64,000 bases of DNA from Paenibacillus xylanilyticus (GTDB lineage: Bacteria; Bacillota; Bacilli; Paenibacillales; Paenibacillaceae). The notes beneath the pieces are model-generated. The model was not told where the DNA came from. It did not search any database and saw nothing but the letters and a program-made list of their open reading frames with translations. This document shows, piece by piece, positions 18,884 through 28,743 of the stretch. A program made the position numbers and the translations under genes. The stretch covers positions 1 through 64,000 of the forward strand of contig NZ_JABMCB010000158.1 of assembly GCF_013359935.1 (NCBI RefSeq), given 5' to 3'. Numbering within the stretch: the first letter of the stretch is position 1; the number at the start of each line of letters is the position of its first letter.

Positions 18884-19822
18884 CTACTTCACCAGTAACA
18901 TGCGCTCTAGCGATTCTCTGGCTTTGTCGGCAACGGCCGGTGGTACGTAGATTTGCGGCTTCATCGTTTCCAGGCATTTAACCAGCTTCTTCAGGTTGTT
19001 GACCTTCATATTTGGACACACAAGAAACTTGGTGGCAAAATGGAACTCTTTATCCGGGCTATCGAGACGCAGCTGATATCCAGTGCCATCTTCTGTTCCT
19101 ACGATAAATTCCTTGGTCGAAGAATTTTTACAATATTCAAGGATGGCTGTCGTGCTGCCTACAAAATCCCCCATCTCCACTACTTCCGGGCGGCATTCCG
19201 GATGCACGACAAACTCGGCATTTGGATATTTTGCTCTCATCTCGACGACGTCTTTTACGGTCAGCATATCGTGAGTGTTGCAGTACCCTTCCCAGATGAT
19301 CATTTTTTTGTCTGTGTGCTGCTGGACATAATGCCCCAGGTTTTTATCCGGCACCCAGATAATCTCATCGGAATCAACAGATTGAATAACTCGGACCGCA
19401 TTGGCCGATGTACAACAGATGTCGGTCTCAGCCTTGATCTCCGCTGAGGAATTGATGTAAGTCACTACTTTTGCATTTGGATGCTGCGCTTTCAGTTTGC
19501 GTAATCCTTCAACATTCACCATGTCTGCCATCGGGCATCCTGCGCGTTCATCCGGAATAATAACCGTTTTGTTCGGGGCAAGAATTTTAGCGCTTTCACC
19601 CATAAAATGAACCCCACAGAACACAATGACATCCGCGTCAGTTTGTGCGGCCTTCTGGGCAAGCAGGAATGAATCTCCGCGAAAGTCGGCGACTTCCTGT
19701 ACTTCGTCACGTTGGTAATAATGAGCAAGAATAATAGCGTTACGTTCCTTCTTCAACTCCATCAGCCGCTCTCGCAGCTCCCGGTTCATCTCAGCCTTGC
19801 GCTCTAAAGCCAGAGCTTCCAC
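18884..19822 (-). CDS. nadA: Quinolinate synthase A
   Basis: 312 residues. A [4Fe-4S] enzyme that condenses iminoaspartate and dihydroxyacetone phosphate. The three cluster cysteines lie in CTSANA, PECRPE and CPNM. An AHYYQRDEVQ motif follows the N-terminal helix. It starts at GTG 19822 with a GAGG site 7 bases away. It is first gene of nadA-nadB-nadC-coaX and has its own consensus promoter. Confidence 0.96.
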   Translation of the reverse strand: MEALALERKAEMNRELRERLMELKKERNAIILAHYYQRDEVQEVADFRGDSFLLAQKAAQTDADVIVFCGVHFMGESAKILAPNKTVIIPDERAGCPMADMVNVEGLRKLKAQHPNAKVVTYINSSAEIKAETDICCTSANAVRVIQSVDSDEIIWVPDKNLGHYVQQHTDKKMIIWEGYCNTHDMLTVKDVVEMRAKYPNAEFVVHPECRPEVVEMGDFVGSTTAILEYCKNSSTKEFIVGTEDGTGYQLRLDSPDKEFHFATKFLVCPNMKVNNLKKLVKCLETMKPQIYVPPAVADKARESLERMLLVK

Positions 19823-19925
19823 CTGTGATCCTCTCCTTTAACGGGACAGCGCCATGCGCTGTTTCCTGTGACTATCTGCGTCGTTATTTTCGCTTGAGAA
19901 ACGAATCACAAGCGGTTTAACAACT

Positions 19926-19954
19926 AATGTACACAACGTTCACGACTCTGTCAA
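19926..19954 (-). promoter_or_regulatory. nadABC promoter (sigma-A)
   Basis: -35 TTGACA (19949-19954) and -10 TACATT (19926-19931), 17-base spacer, minus strand. It drives nadA about 100 bases downstream. Niacin-responsive repressors control such operons in many Bacillales, but I saw no operator that I can name. Confidence 0.8.
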
Positions 19955-20057
19955 TAAATGAAAAGGATACAGAACAACGCTCTAATCATCCATTTCCTGC
20001 GTAGTTCGCGCTCTAGCTCGCAGTTATCATTATCTCTGCAATTTGAATAATGCGGAC

Positions 20058-20084
20058 AAAAAAAGAGAGCCTTTCGGCTCTCCT
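20058..20084 (-). terminator. Terminator downstream of ftsH
   Basis: A 7-bp stem GAGAGCC/GGCTCTC with a 4-base loop is followed on the minus strand by TTTTTTTGTCC. It lies about 40 bases after the ftsH stop. Confidence 0.92.
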
Positions 20085-20122
20085 CTTATCTGTTCCAAGA
20101 AACAGATTGTGTAGCATTTAGA

Positions 20123-22168
20123 TTAAGATGTCGGCTTCGTCCCGCCATCATCCGGATCATTGCTGTTGCCTTTATCCAGATTCGGAGCATCGTTAGGGAT
20201 ATCTCCTGCTGGAGGCTCAGGTGTTTCATCTTTGCCTTGAATACGAACGCGCACATCACCGATGTTGTCGACGATTGGCTCTCCGCCTTCATTTGGCGTA
20301 CCTTCATTATCATTATCGCTCTCCGCTTTTGGAGAAAGGGAACCTGTCTCGATCAATTGTTTGATCTGATCCATTTCCAGTGTCTCCACTTCAAGCAACG
20401 TTTGAGCGATCAGATGCATTTCTTTTGTATGTTTTACGAGCAAGTCTTTACATTTCTCATAACATTCATTGATAAAGCGCTGCATTTCCTGATCAATCTC
20501 ATAGGCAATGGAATCCGAGTAATTCTGTTCATGTCCGATATCCCGTCCAAGGAATACCTGTCCTTGTGAACTTCCGAATTGCATAGGTCCCAATTTCTCA
20601 CTCATACCGTACTCCATAACCATGCTGCGAACAATACCTGTCGCTTGTTGGAAGTCACTGTATGCGCCAGTACCAATTTCACCAATGAACAGTTCTTCTG
20701 CCACGCGACCTCCGAGGAGTCCCGTAACTTTGTCCAGAAGTTCTTGCTTGGTAACCAGCATGCGATCTTCTTTTGGCAACATGATTACATATCCACCCGC
20801 ACGTCCGCGCGGAATAATGGTCACTTTATGTACCATATCGGCATGTTCCAGGAAGTATCCTACGATGGTATGACCTGCCTCGTGATAAGCAACGATCCGT
20901 TTCTCGCGATCGCTGATGACACGGCTTTTCTTCTCCGTACCTACGATGACACGGTCAATTGCCTCGTCAACTTCTTTCATGGAAATGTCTCTGCGGTTAC
21001 GGCGTGCTGCAAGCAATGCCGCTTCGTTCAAGAGATTTTCAAGATCCGCACCAGAGAAGCCTGTCGTACGCTTCGCAATAATGTCCAGCTTCACATCTTT
21101 GGTGAGTGGTTTGTTGCGGGAGTGTACTTTCAGTACAGCTTCACGGCCTTTTACATCAGGGCGGTCAACCGTAATTTGACGGTCAAAACGTCCCGGACGC
21201 AGCAAGGCAGGGTCCAGAATGTCTGCACGGTTGGTTGCAGCAACAATGATAATTCCCTCATTGGCTCCAAATCCGTCCATTTCAACGAGCAACTGGTTAA
21301 GCGTTTGTTCACGTTCATCGTGACCACCGCCAAGGCCAGCTCCACGCTGACGGCCTACTGCATCAATCTCGTCAATAAAGATGATACATGGGGCATTTTT
21401 CTTCGCATTTTCAAACAAGTCACGTACACGGGATGCACCGACACCGACAAACATTTCGACGAAGTCGGAACCCGAGATACTGAAGAAAGGTACACCCGCT
21501 TCACCGGCAACGGCACGAGCGAGCAACGTTTTACCAGTACCCGGTGGCCCCACGAGCAGTACGCCCTTAGGAATCCGTGCACCTACAGCTGCGAATTTGC
21601 GAGGATCCTTGAGGAAGTCAACGACCTCAACCAGTTCCTGCTTCTCTTCATCCGCACCTGCGACGTCTTCAAATGTAACCCGCTTCTTCTCTTCGTTGTA
21701 GAGACGGGCACGGCTTTTACCAAAGTTCATTACTTTGCCGCCGCCGCCTTGCGCCTGATTGAACAGGAAGAAGAACAGCAGGAACATAATGATCAAAGGA
21801 ATAAAGGATGTCAGAAGTGTCAGCCAGATGCTGTCACCTCTCATTGGCTCCTGATTCAACTTGAAATTATTAGCTTCACTTGCCGCTACAAGTTCACTAA
21901 TCGCTTCATCCGTAGGAGGAATGTACGTTGAGAAATTTTCTGATTTGGCTTCGCTAGGCTTCTCTCTATATTGACCGGTCACAAGAAAAGACTGACCGTC
22001 GAATTGAACCGTCAATTCCGAGATGTTGTTCGCCTTAACCGCCGTGCGCAACTGATCATATCTAGGATTATCTGTGGCTTCGCCGCCATTGCTGACGAAC
22101 TGCACTATGCCCACCACGACTAAAAAAAGAATCAAATAAAAACCAGAATTCCGGATGAACCGATTCAT
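20123..22168 (-). CDS. ftsH: ATP-dependent zinc metalloprotease FtsH
   Basis: 681 residues. A membrane-anchored AAA+ protease. Two transmembrane segments (about 9-27 and 115-138) flank an extracytoplasmic domain. Walker A is GPPGTGKT (about 205-212), Walker [12 protein letters not shown], then SRH-type arginine sequence and the zinc motif HEAGH (about 430). The C-terminal 70 residues are acidic and proline- and asparagine-rich, as often in Bacillales FtsH. In B. subtilis FtsH degrades Spo0E, an inhibitor of sporulation initiation. Confidence 0.98.
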   Translation of the reverse strand: MNRFIRNSGFYLILFLVVVGIVQFVSNGGEATDNPRYDQLRTAVKANNISELTVQFDGQSFLVTGQYREKPSEAKSENFSTYIPPTDEAISELVAASEANNFKLNQEPMRGDSIWLTLLTSFIPLIIMFLLFFFLFNQAQGGGGKVMNFGKSRARLYNEEKKRVTFEDVAGADEEKQELVEVVDFLKDPRKFAAVGARIPKGVLLVGPPGTGKTLLARAVAGEAGVPFFSISGSDFVEMFVGVGASRVRDLFENAKKNAPCIIFIDEIDAVGRQRGAGLGGGHDEREQTLNQLLVEMDGFGANEGIIIVAATNRADILDPALLRPGRFDRQITVDRPDVKGREAVLKVHSRNKPLTKDVKLDIIAKRTTGFSGADLENLLNEAALLAARRNRRDISMKEVDEAIDRVIVGTEKKSRVISDREKRIVAYHEAGHTIVGYFLEHADMVHKVTIIPRGRAGGYVIMLPKEDRMLVTKQELLDKVTGLLGGRVAEELFIGEIGTGAYSDFQQATGIVRSMVMEYGMSEKLGPMQFGSSQGQVFLGRDIGHEQNYSDSIAYEIDQEMQRFINECYEKCKDLLVKHTKEMHLIAQTLLEVETLEMDQIKQLIETGSLSPKAESDNDNEGTPNEGGEPIVDNIGDVRVRIQGKDETPEPPAGDIPNDAPNLDKGNSNDPDDGGTKPTS

Positions 22169-22197
22169 CCCCTACCTCCTCTCGAGACACTTTAATT

Positions 22198-22227
22198 ATT
22201 TTAACATAGCCCGACATGGCTTCTCAA
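22198..22227 (-). promoter_or_regulatory. ftsH promoter (sigma-A)
   Basis: Minus strand -35 TTGAGA (22222-22227) and -10 TAAAAT (22198-22203), 18-base spacer. The -35 lies inside a small hairpin GGCTTCT-GTTG-AGAAGCC (about 22215-22234), a possible regulatory or termination element after hpt. Confidence 0.6.
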
Positions 22228-22269
22228 CAGAAGCCACAAGCAGATCAGGGCTTGGAGCTAGCATTTGCA

Positions 22270-22809
22270 TTAACTGCTGTATACTTCCGGTTTCAAAATC
22301 CCGATGTAAGGGAGGTTCCGGTACTTCTCGGCATAATCCAGACCATATCCAACGATAAACGCGTCAGGAATGTCAAAGCCGGTGTAATGAGCTTCAAGCT
22401 CAACCTTGCGGCCTGAAGGCTTGTCAAAAAGCGTAACCACTCGCACGGATTCGGCGCCGCGATTTTGGAGCAGTTCAATTAAGTAACTGAGCGTCAGTCC
22501 ACTGTCGATAATATCCTCCACAATGAGAACCTCACGTCCTTCAACCGAAACGTCGAGATCTTTGATGATCTTAACAACGCCCGACGTTTTGGTGGATGCT
22601 CCATAACTGGATACTGCCATGAAATCCATCTCAACAGGTACCGTTATGTTTTTAACCAAATCAGCCATAAATATAAACGCACCCTTGAGCACACAAATGA
22701 CCAAAGGATTGCGACCTGCATATTCGGCACTTAGTGTTGCGCCTAATTCCTTGACTTTACTTTGAATTTCTTCTTCACTGATCAATACTTCCTGAATGTC
22801 GTTCTGCAA
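22270..22809 (-). CDS. hpt: Hypoxanthine phosphoribosyltransferase
   Basis: 179 residues. It salvages hypoxanthine and guanine with PRPP. The PRPP loop [17 protein letters not shown] is intact, and [14 protein letters not shown] ends the protein as in B. subtilis HprT. It starts at TTG 22809 with AGGAGG nine bases upstream. The tilS-hpt-ftsH order is widely conserved in Firmicutes. Confidence 0.97.
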   Translation of the reverse strand: MQNDIQEVLISEEEIQSKVKELGATLSAEYAGRNPLVICVLKGAFIFMADLVKNITVPVEMDFMAVSSYGASTKTSGVVKIIKDLDVSVEGREVLIVEDIIDSGLTLSYLIELLQNRGAESVRVVTLFDKPSGRKVELEAHYTGFDIPDAFIVGYGLDYAEKYRNLPYIGILKPEVYSS

Positions 22810-22861
22810 CTGTGCGAACCTCCTAAGTTATACTATGAAAGCCTTACCTGAACCATAACCA

Positions 22862-24301
22862 CTACCCCTGAATCGCTGAATTGCCTACAGTCATGTACAG
22901 GATGGCGGAAGTATCCTCCTTCACCGGTGCAATACTTGATCGGCGAACACCCGGCAACCAGACAATGTTGCCTGCTCCATCACAAACCACAGGAATAAGT
23001 GGACGGACAGAGGGGGGGATTTTTTCATCGATGAAAATATTTTTCACCTTTTTGCTTCCGTTTAATCCCATGACTTTCATGGTATCTCCAGGTAACCGTG
23101 AACGCACAACCAGCGGCATGAGCAGTTGATCCGCATCAAATGCGGCCTGATCCGCCGATTCCGGTACAATATAGTCCTCGGGACTCATAGGAATGATCCG
23201 AAGATATCGGTCAATCTCCCTGAGTGAAAGCTCATAAGTTCCGTTCCATTGCACGAGACGATACTCGAAAGATTGATCCTGTACGTCCGTCCGTTTGCCG
23301 AAGGATACCAGATCATACTCCCGGGTACAAGCGAGTGTCTGTCCTATATCTAGGCTCCAGGTCTTCGCATAAGGCTGGGTCACCTTGCGGCGAATGGTTT
23401 CGATACGGGTAAAGTCGACAAAATCACTGTCCAAAGGCAGATAATTCAATATTAGTTTAATCAACCTTCGTTGTAAAGCGACATGTAACTTCAAAAAGGA
23501 AGGCACCTCAAAGGTTTGCCTTCCGCCGTTCACCTGCACTAGACACCTGTATGCGTCATATGCACCTTGCTCCATGAAATCGTCTTCATCGCCCACAATT
23601 TCGGCAAGCCGATTCAAAGACGGCGTGAGCTGTCCATTATACTGCCCCAAAAAAGGAAGCACATCCAAGCGAATGGCGTTGCGCCGATATTTACGCAGGG
23701 AATTGCTTTCATCCATAAAGTACAGAAATCCCTGAGTATTACAAGCTTCTACAAGGTCTGTCTTGTTTATACGAAGACATGGACGAATAAGTTCCACATT
23801 TTTTTCGTGCCGTTTAAACTTCATTCCCGCCAGCCCCGATAGTCCGCTGCCACGCAATAAATGAAGCATGACTGTCTCTGCCTGATCATCCGCATGATGT
23901 GCAAGAGCGATGCTTGCCGCACCGTATTTCTCAGCCACTTCATGCAGAAATGCATATCGCCTATCGCGTGCTGCTTCCTGCGGTCCCTGACCGGTAAGCT
24001 TCATATAAGAAGGTATATCAACCTTTGCGCACTCAAACGGGATATTTAGCTGATCTGCCAGTTTCCCGACCATTTCAGCCTCATCATCAGATTCAATGCG
24101 AAATCCATGATGCACATGAGCACAGACCAGTTCCAGTGGAACATGTGTTGTGCTGATCTCATGCATAATATGCAAAAAAGCCACCGAGTCCGGTCCGCCC
24201 GATACAGCGACGATGATCCGATCCCCGGGAACCCATAACTGATGCTCTTCCGCTGCCTCCAGCACGTGATTCACCAGCTTGTTCCAGCGTAAAGCCTCCA
24301 T
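22862..24301 (-). CDS. tilS: tRNA(Ile)-lysidine synthetase
   Basis: 479 residues. It modifies C34 of tRNA-Ile(CAU) to lysidine, which is essential for reading AUA. The PP-loop ATP site is VAVSGGPDS (about 28-36), with AHVHHGFR and ALAHHADDQAETVMLHLLRG following. The C-terminal TilS domain includes PGDTMKVMGLNGSKKVKNIF. It sits between the kinase gene and hpt as in B. subtilis. Confidence 0.96.
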   Translation of the reverse strand: MEALRWNKLVNHVLEAAEEHQLWVPGDRIIVAVSGGPDSVAFLHIMHEISTTHVPLELVCAHVHHGFRIESDDEAEMVGKLADQLNIPFECAKVDIPSYMKLTGQGPQEAARDRRYAFLHEVAEKYGAASIALAHHADDQAETVMLHLLRGSGLSGLAGMKFKRHEKNVELIRPCLRINKTDLVEACNTQGFLYFMDESNSLRKYRRNAIRLDVLPFLGQYNGQLTPSLNRLAEIVGDEDDFMEQGAYDAYRCLVQVNGGRQTFEVPSFLKLHVALQRRLIKLILNYLPLDSDFVDFTRIETIRRKVTQPYAKTWSLDIGQTLACTREYDLVSFGKRTDVQDQSFEYRLVQWNGTYELSLREIDRYLRIIPMSPEDYIVPESADQAAFDADQLLMPLVVRSRLPGDTMKVMGLNGSKKVKNIFIDEKIPPSVRPLIPVVCDGAGNIVWLPGVRRSSIAPVKEDTSAILYMTVGNSAIQG

Positions 24302-24345
24302 ACCTGTTCCTCATTCCTAGCGTTATGTATATGCACTTGTATAGA

Positions 24346-25293
24346 TTAGAATCGCAGTGCATAGATGAGTACCCCAATAAGTAATATAACGGATATAGCG
24401 AATGCATTTTTCAGCCAGCGTGGTGTCGAGCTTGATGATCGCCGGCGAAGAGGTGCAGGCCGGGCCATCATGTCTTTCCAAACTTTAGCTGCATGCCCGG
24501 CATCGCGGAACTGTCCCCGAAGCGCCTGAATCGTCCAGTTTCGAAACGGCCGCATCCGTTCGCTGCGCTCCACCAGAGCCGTGAGCTGGTTAACACTCCG
24601 CAATTGTGGCAATCCTTCGGCAGCCAGTGCCTTGAGCGCATCCCCCTCCAGTACATGAATCAATAACAATGCGAAAGCGAAAACATCGTAGGTACCATCT
24701 GCTGTCCGACTTCCACCATTCCAGAATCCCCTGTCATACCATTCGGTAAACTGTTTCACACTTCGTCCAATGGATGTTACACCACCATAATCAATAAGCT
24801 CCACCTGACCAAAATCGGACACCAGTACGTTCTGAGGTTTAAGATCACCAAATACCCAGCCCGCCTGATGCAATTGTGCCAGCTTCTGTAGAAGTCTAAG
24901 CCCCACCAAAAGTGTCCAGTCTGTCCCTTGACGCCGAATGAAGTGATGCAGAGCCTCACCCCGAACATAACGCATCACATAAAAGGGAATGTCCCTTCCC
25001 TGTATGGCATAGTCGTCCACATCCTTAAGATAGGATGGAATACCACTTTGCTTAAGGGCCTCATGATTACGCTGCAGCTGAAACGATTTGAGCACATTCA
25101 CCTCTGATTGCAGATCAACCGGATCAAATCCCATCTTTAGTGCATAGTGCTTGCCATTCTCACCCCGCTGGACAAGAAAAACGATGCCGTTGGCGCCTTT
25201 GCCCAGCAGCTTGCGAATCGTATAACGGCTGCGATTCCATTTCCCCGTGATTACTGTTCCTGGGGGGAAAGAGGCATCAGACAACGTTGTCAC
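24346..25293 (-). CDS. yabT: Serine/threonine protein kinase with C-terminal membrane anchor (YabT-like)
   Basis: 315 residues. A Hanks-type kinase: glycine loop LLGKGANGIVFL, VAIK-like lysine in HYALKMG, catalytic loop VFGDLKPQNVLV (Asp present, HRD replaced by FGD) and IDYGG in place of DFG. A single membrane segment (about 292-312) ends the protein. B. subtilis YabT is a DNA-activated sporulation kinase. I prefer GTG 25293 (AAGGGAT upstream) over TTG 25314. It overlaps the VWA gene by 17 bases. Confidence 0.87.
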   Translation of the reverse strand: MTTLSDASFPPGTVITGKWNRSRYTIRKLLGKGANGIVFLVQRGENGKHYALKMGFDPVDLQSEVNVLKSFQLQRNHEALKQSGIPSYLKDVDDYAIQGRDIPFYVMRYVRGEALHHFIRRQGTDWTLLVGLRLLQKLAQLHQAGWVFGDLKPQNVLVSDFGQVELIDYGGVTSIGRSVKQFTEWYDRGFWNGGSRTADGTYDVFAFALLLIHVLEGDALKALAAEGLPQLRSVNQLTALVERSERMRPFRNWTIQALRGQFRDAGHAAKVWKDMMARPAPLRRRSSSSTPRWLKNAFAISVILLIGVLIYALRF

Positions 25294-26029
25294 CGAGCAT
25301 CCCTTCTCTTTCAATGCGATAGTTCCCTTCTATTTCCTGCTGTCCCTCCAGTGTACCATAACGGTAAAAATCAATCACCTTCTGAATCGCAGGACCTGTC
25401 GGCGTTGCACCCTTCATCTGCAGACGTCCAAACAGGGAACGAACACTGCCCAGATCAGATGTCCAGTTGATGTCCATCACCGCTTCTTCTCCACTATGAC
25501 GACCCGGGAAATGAAACACCGAGATCCGGCTTTGCCCTACACGCGCCTGCAAACTCAGCATCAGATCCCGGATTCCTTCTTCCACAGCGGCGAGCTTTGG
25601 CTTCATGCTTGCACTTACATCAATTAAAAGGATGACCTGCAGAGGGGTGGTTTCAGCCAAATGATCCATCACTTCCACCACCTGTGCACGCTGAGCAGGT
25701 TCAAGGTCGGTTACGGTTTTGGAAGTCTTATCTCCCAGAATTTGTGTTAGCTCTTTATTAACCGCCTGCTGAATGGTCTGAACCACTGTTTTTCTCGTCA
25801 TCATCTGCATCGTATGGGCAAGCTGCCTTGTACCAACAATCTGGCTGATTCCACCTCCGGCTTTGGCAATATCCTCAATCTCCCGGCTGCCCAGCTCGCC
25901 AATCGTTCCGTAATCTATAACCCCAACCACATTGACGGTGATCCCCTCTTCACGGGCTTCTGCTGCCGCCAGCACTGGACTTGTACCTACATTAGAACAA
26001 CCGTCGGTGATCAACAAGATCTGTTTCAT
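25277..26029 (-). CDS. yabS: VWA-domain protein (YabS-like)
   Basis: 250 residues. The C-terminal half is a von Willebrand factor A domain with the MIDAS motif DVSAS (in LLIDVSASMKPK, about 136-147), and the N-terminal part also begins like a VWA strand (LLITDGCSNVG). It lies between spoIIE and the kinase gene, as in B. subtilis, where yabS is a sporulation-period gene of unknown function. It begins with GGAGGG seven bases before ATG. Coupling with the kinase suggests a shared membrane or signalling role, which is inference. Confidence 0.85.
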   Translation of the reverse strand: MKQILLITDGCSNVGTSPVLAAAEAREEGITVNVVGVIDYGTIGELGSREIEDIAKAGGGISQIVGTRQLAHTMQMMTRKTVVQTIQQAVNKELTQILGDKTSKTVTDLEPAQRAQVVEVMDHLAETTPLQVILLIDVSASMKPKLAAVEEGIRDLMLSLQARVGQSRISVFHFPGRHSGEEAVMDINWTSDLGSVRSLFGRLQMKGATPTGPAIQKVIDFYRYGTLEGQQEIEGNYRIEREGMLGDNVV

Positions 26030-26113
26030 CCGAATCCCTCCGTTTTTCGTTACTCTCCAACTCTATGACTAGCATTGCCAGAATGAAGAGACTTCAAACA
26101 GAGAAAGATACAA

Positions 26114-28621
26114 TTAACTGACGGTACGTGGGCGCTCCATCCGGCTAATGCCAGGTACTCGCAGCGTGGCCCATTCCGGGCGATAATGTTCAACTTTTCC
26201 TACAACGACGGTCATGTCATCCATAATCTCATGCTGTTGATATCGAATTACACTCTCGAGCAGGCAGTCGGCCACCTCCTGTGGGTCATCACTATCAATC
26301 TCCTGAATGAGACGTTTCATCCATAATTCCTTGTTGACGGCATACCCCGGTGCATCATAGATGCCATCTGTCATCATGATCAGTATATCGCCTGGTTGAA
26401 GCTGTACGGTGACCAGGTCCACTTCGATATCTTTGATAATGCCAATCGGCAAGTTGCTGGCTGATACCTGAATAACCTCCTGTCCGCGTTTAATAAAGCT
26501 CGGTGTCGAGCCGATTTTCATAAAGGTGGTCTCTGCTGTATATTCATCGATCAGAGCCATGTCCACTGTGGCATACATCTCTTCGGGAGAGCGCAGCATA
26601 AGCACGGAATTCACGGATTTGATCGCCAGCTTCTCGTCCATGCCGGATTGAAGCAGCTGTTCCAGTATATTTAACGCCGCACTGCTCTCCATGCGTGCCC
26701 GTTCTCCGTTGCCCATACCATCACTGAGGGCTACCGCAAATGTACCGTTTCCCAATTCAACTGTACTGAAGCTGTCTCCGGACAGCATATCTCCCCCTTT
26801 GGCAGCTGCAGCTACCCCGGTAGTCACTTCATAGGTTTTGGCTGAGCCGAATGTTACGGTAGCCAGGCCCTGACGATGATCTGTCATCGTTTCATGCAAG
26901 ACGGCAATATGCTCGTCCAGGACATCCGAGATCAGCGGTGCAATCATTTTCCGGCATTCATCGAATCCCCGTGTGTAGGCATGAACAATCTCAATCTCCA
27001 CGTTGCCTGCCTCCAAATTGATGATTTCAATTGAATGAATGGACAGGCCCAGCGATTCCAGTGCATCCCGAATCTGTTCCTCCTGCTGTACCATTTCCTC
27101 GCTTTCCCGTTGAATTTCTTTGGCCAGGTCCTCCATTACCTGAGATACTCCAGACAATTGCTCGGCAACCAGCTGCCGGCTATCCACGATCTGACGCTTC
27201 CATTGCATATTATGCTGGTACAGCCCATACTGGGCACGCATAACCTCGAGCACCTCCTCCGGTTTGGCACATACCCTGTTCCACTCTACCGGAATCTGTT
27301 TCCCAGACATCTCCGGATTGGCCTCAATGGAACTCATGACATCCGTCATATATTTATAGGTTTGAATAAACTTCGCATCCCAGCACTGGGTTCGTTTGAA
27401 GCAGCCTGCGCATGTTCCCTCGGCTACCGCATTCATAAAGTGTTCCATCCCGCCTTCGTTCTGTACCGGTTCCCCGGTGCCTGACATCTGATCAAAGCTG
27501 CGTGAGAGCTGACGGAACACCTGCGAGAAACGGGTTACCCGTTCTGCCGTAATATCCCGAATCCGTTTCGCATATTCATGCTGCGATTTGGTATGGTCCT
27601 GGGTGCCCGGCACATATTTGGATATGGCCGTCATCATGCTTTTTGGTGTAATCATGAACAGAACGATGGCTGCACATGTTTCCCACAATGAATGCATCAC
27701 GTCGCCTGGACCGCCCAGATAAATGGACAGAATGGAGGAGCCCAGCAGCATGCCCAGTGCAACCCCCGCACGTTTGCCTTCCTTCAACATACCCGCCAGC
27801 ATCCCGGCAAAAGCAAGCAAACTCATCTGGTAGACGGCCGACATATCGGCCAGACTTAGGATAAGGCCCGTAATGACCCCGACCGATGCACCAAGGGGGG
27901 CTCCGCCCACCAGCGCGAAGATCAGTATCAAATAACGAGAGAGCATATGCTCCACGGAAAGGGACTGAATGGTCCAGCCTACCGCTCCTGTCATGACCGA
28001 GGCCAGCAATATGATTAGACAGAGGATTTCCTCGCTCTTTAGGTTGAATTTCTTTTTGCGATACGTAAAAATCGGTATGGCTTGTATAAAAACCAGGGTA
28101 AGTACGAAGCTGAGTACAGAGTCCATCGTGAGCATCAACATGGCGTACCAGCTGAAAGACGGCCCAATCACAACGGCGAATAACTTGACCATAAAAGTTG
28201 TCGTAAACACCATCGTTGGTGCATAAGATAGTTCAGCACGATCGTAAGACTCCAGTCCACGGAAGAGCAGATAGAAGATGGCCATCTCGGATGCTACAAT
28301 CAGAGGAACTGGGAACGGGGCAAACAAACTTCCTGCCAACAAAGCAGCCCCAACGGGGATAATGTAATCCCTGCGCATAAAGGCAATAACCGCGAAGTAG
28401 GCAATCGCAAAGGGCGATAATTCATTCAATATCATGGCTTTTCCCAATAAGAATCCCATGAACGTGAGGAGCAGCACCCATTTGCGTGCAGCAACGACCT
28501 GGACAGCCTTGCGGGAGCTAATCCACTGTTTGAGACGTACAGACAGCTCCTCCCGAGCTTCGGTACCCCCTTTGCCAGCTTTCATTCCCGGAAATTGAAT
28601 GACATTCCACTTTTCCATCAT
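26114..28621 (-). CDS. spoIIE: Stage II sporulation protein E (PP2C phosphatase)
   Basis: About 835 residues. It dephosphorylates SpoIIAA and thereby activates sigma-F in the forespore, and it also helps place the polar septum. Ten or so membrane segments fill the first 330 residues. A central regulatory region with Cys pairs (CAGCFKRTQCW) follows, then a C-terminal PP2C/SpoIIE domain with SGDSFSTVEL, ALSDGMGNGERA, MMTDGIYDA and DDMTVVVGKV. The start ATG-ATG near 28621 follows GGGGTG; an upstream ATG at 28636 is less likely. Confidence 0.97.
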   Translation of the reverse strand: MMEKWNVIQFPGMKAGKGGTEAREELSVRLKQWISSRKAVQVVAARKWVLLLTFMGFLLGKAMILNELSPFAIAYFAVIAFMRRDYIIPVGAALLAGSLFAPFPVPLIVASEMAIFYLLFRGLESYDRAELSYAPTMVFTTTFMVKLFAVVIGPSFSWYAMLMLTMDSVLSFVLTLVFIQAIPIFTYRKKKFNLKSEEILCLIILLASVMTGAVGWTIQSLSVEHMLSRYLILIFALVGGAPLGASVGVITGLILSLADMSAVYQMSLLAFAGMLAGMLKEGKRAGVALGMLLGSSILSIYLGGPGDVMHSLWETCAAIVLFMITPKSMMTAISKYVPGTQDHTKSQHEYAKRIRDITAERVTRFSQVFRQLSRSFDQMSGTGEPVQNEGGMEHFMNAVAEGTCAGCFKRTQCWDAKFIQTYKYMTDVMSSIEANPEMSGKQIPVEWNRVCAKPEEVLEVMRAQYGLYQHNMQWKRQIVDSRQLVAEQLSGVSQVMEDLAKEIQRESEEMVQQEEQIRDALESLGLSIHSIEIINLEAGNVEIEIVHAYTRGFDECRKMIAPLISDVLDEHIAVLHETMTDHRQGLATVTFGSAKTYEVTTGVAAAAKGGDMLSGDSFSTVELGNGTFAVALSDGMGNGERARMESSAALNILEQLLQSGMDEKLAIKSVNSVLMLRSPEEMYATVDMALIDEYTAETTFMKIGSTPSFIKRGQEVIQVSASNLPIGIIKDIEVDLVTVQLQPGDILIMMTDGIYDAPGYAVNKELWMKRLIQEIDSDDPQEVADCLLESVIRYQQHEIMDDMTVVVGKVEHYRPEWATLRVPGISRMERPRTVS

Positions 28622-28675
28622 CCCAAGGCACCCCATTCGATTAATTGTTTTCGTGTTTCATTCTCGATGGTTCTG

Positions 28676-28708
28676 ATTATAGATAGATTAGAAGACGTAG
28701 TTTGTCAC
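28676..28708 (-). promoter_or_regulatory. spoIIE promoter with 21-bp spacing
   Basis: Minus strand -10 TATAAT (28676-28681) and -35-like GTGACA (28703-28708) are separated by 21 bases. The B. subtilis spoIIE promoter is a known sigma-A, Spo0A-dependent promoter with the same unusual 21-bp spacing. This makes the assignment convincing even though a normal 17-bp partner is absent. Confidence 0.75.
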
Positions 28709-28709
28709 A
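28701..28709 (+). promoter_or_regulatory. Spo0A-like box overlapping the spoIIE -35
   Basis: TTTGTCACA matches the 0A box TTTGTCRAA at 8 of 9 positions and overlaps the -35 region on the opposite strand. Confidence 0.5.
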
Positions 28710-28734
28710 ATAGGTGGACAGGGTTGAAAAAGTT

Positions 28735-28743
28735 TACGACAAA
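28735..28743 (-). promoter_or_regulatory. Spo0A-like box upstream of spoIIE
   Basis: TTTGTCGTA on the minus strand matches the 0A box at 8 of 9 positions, about 30 bases upstream of the -35. Confidence 0.5.

Noticed and set aside
20579..21931. 450-residue plus-strand frame opposite ftsH
   Set aside because: Antisense shadow of a conserved gene; composition (many Cys, His, Phe) is typical of reverse-complement reading.
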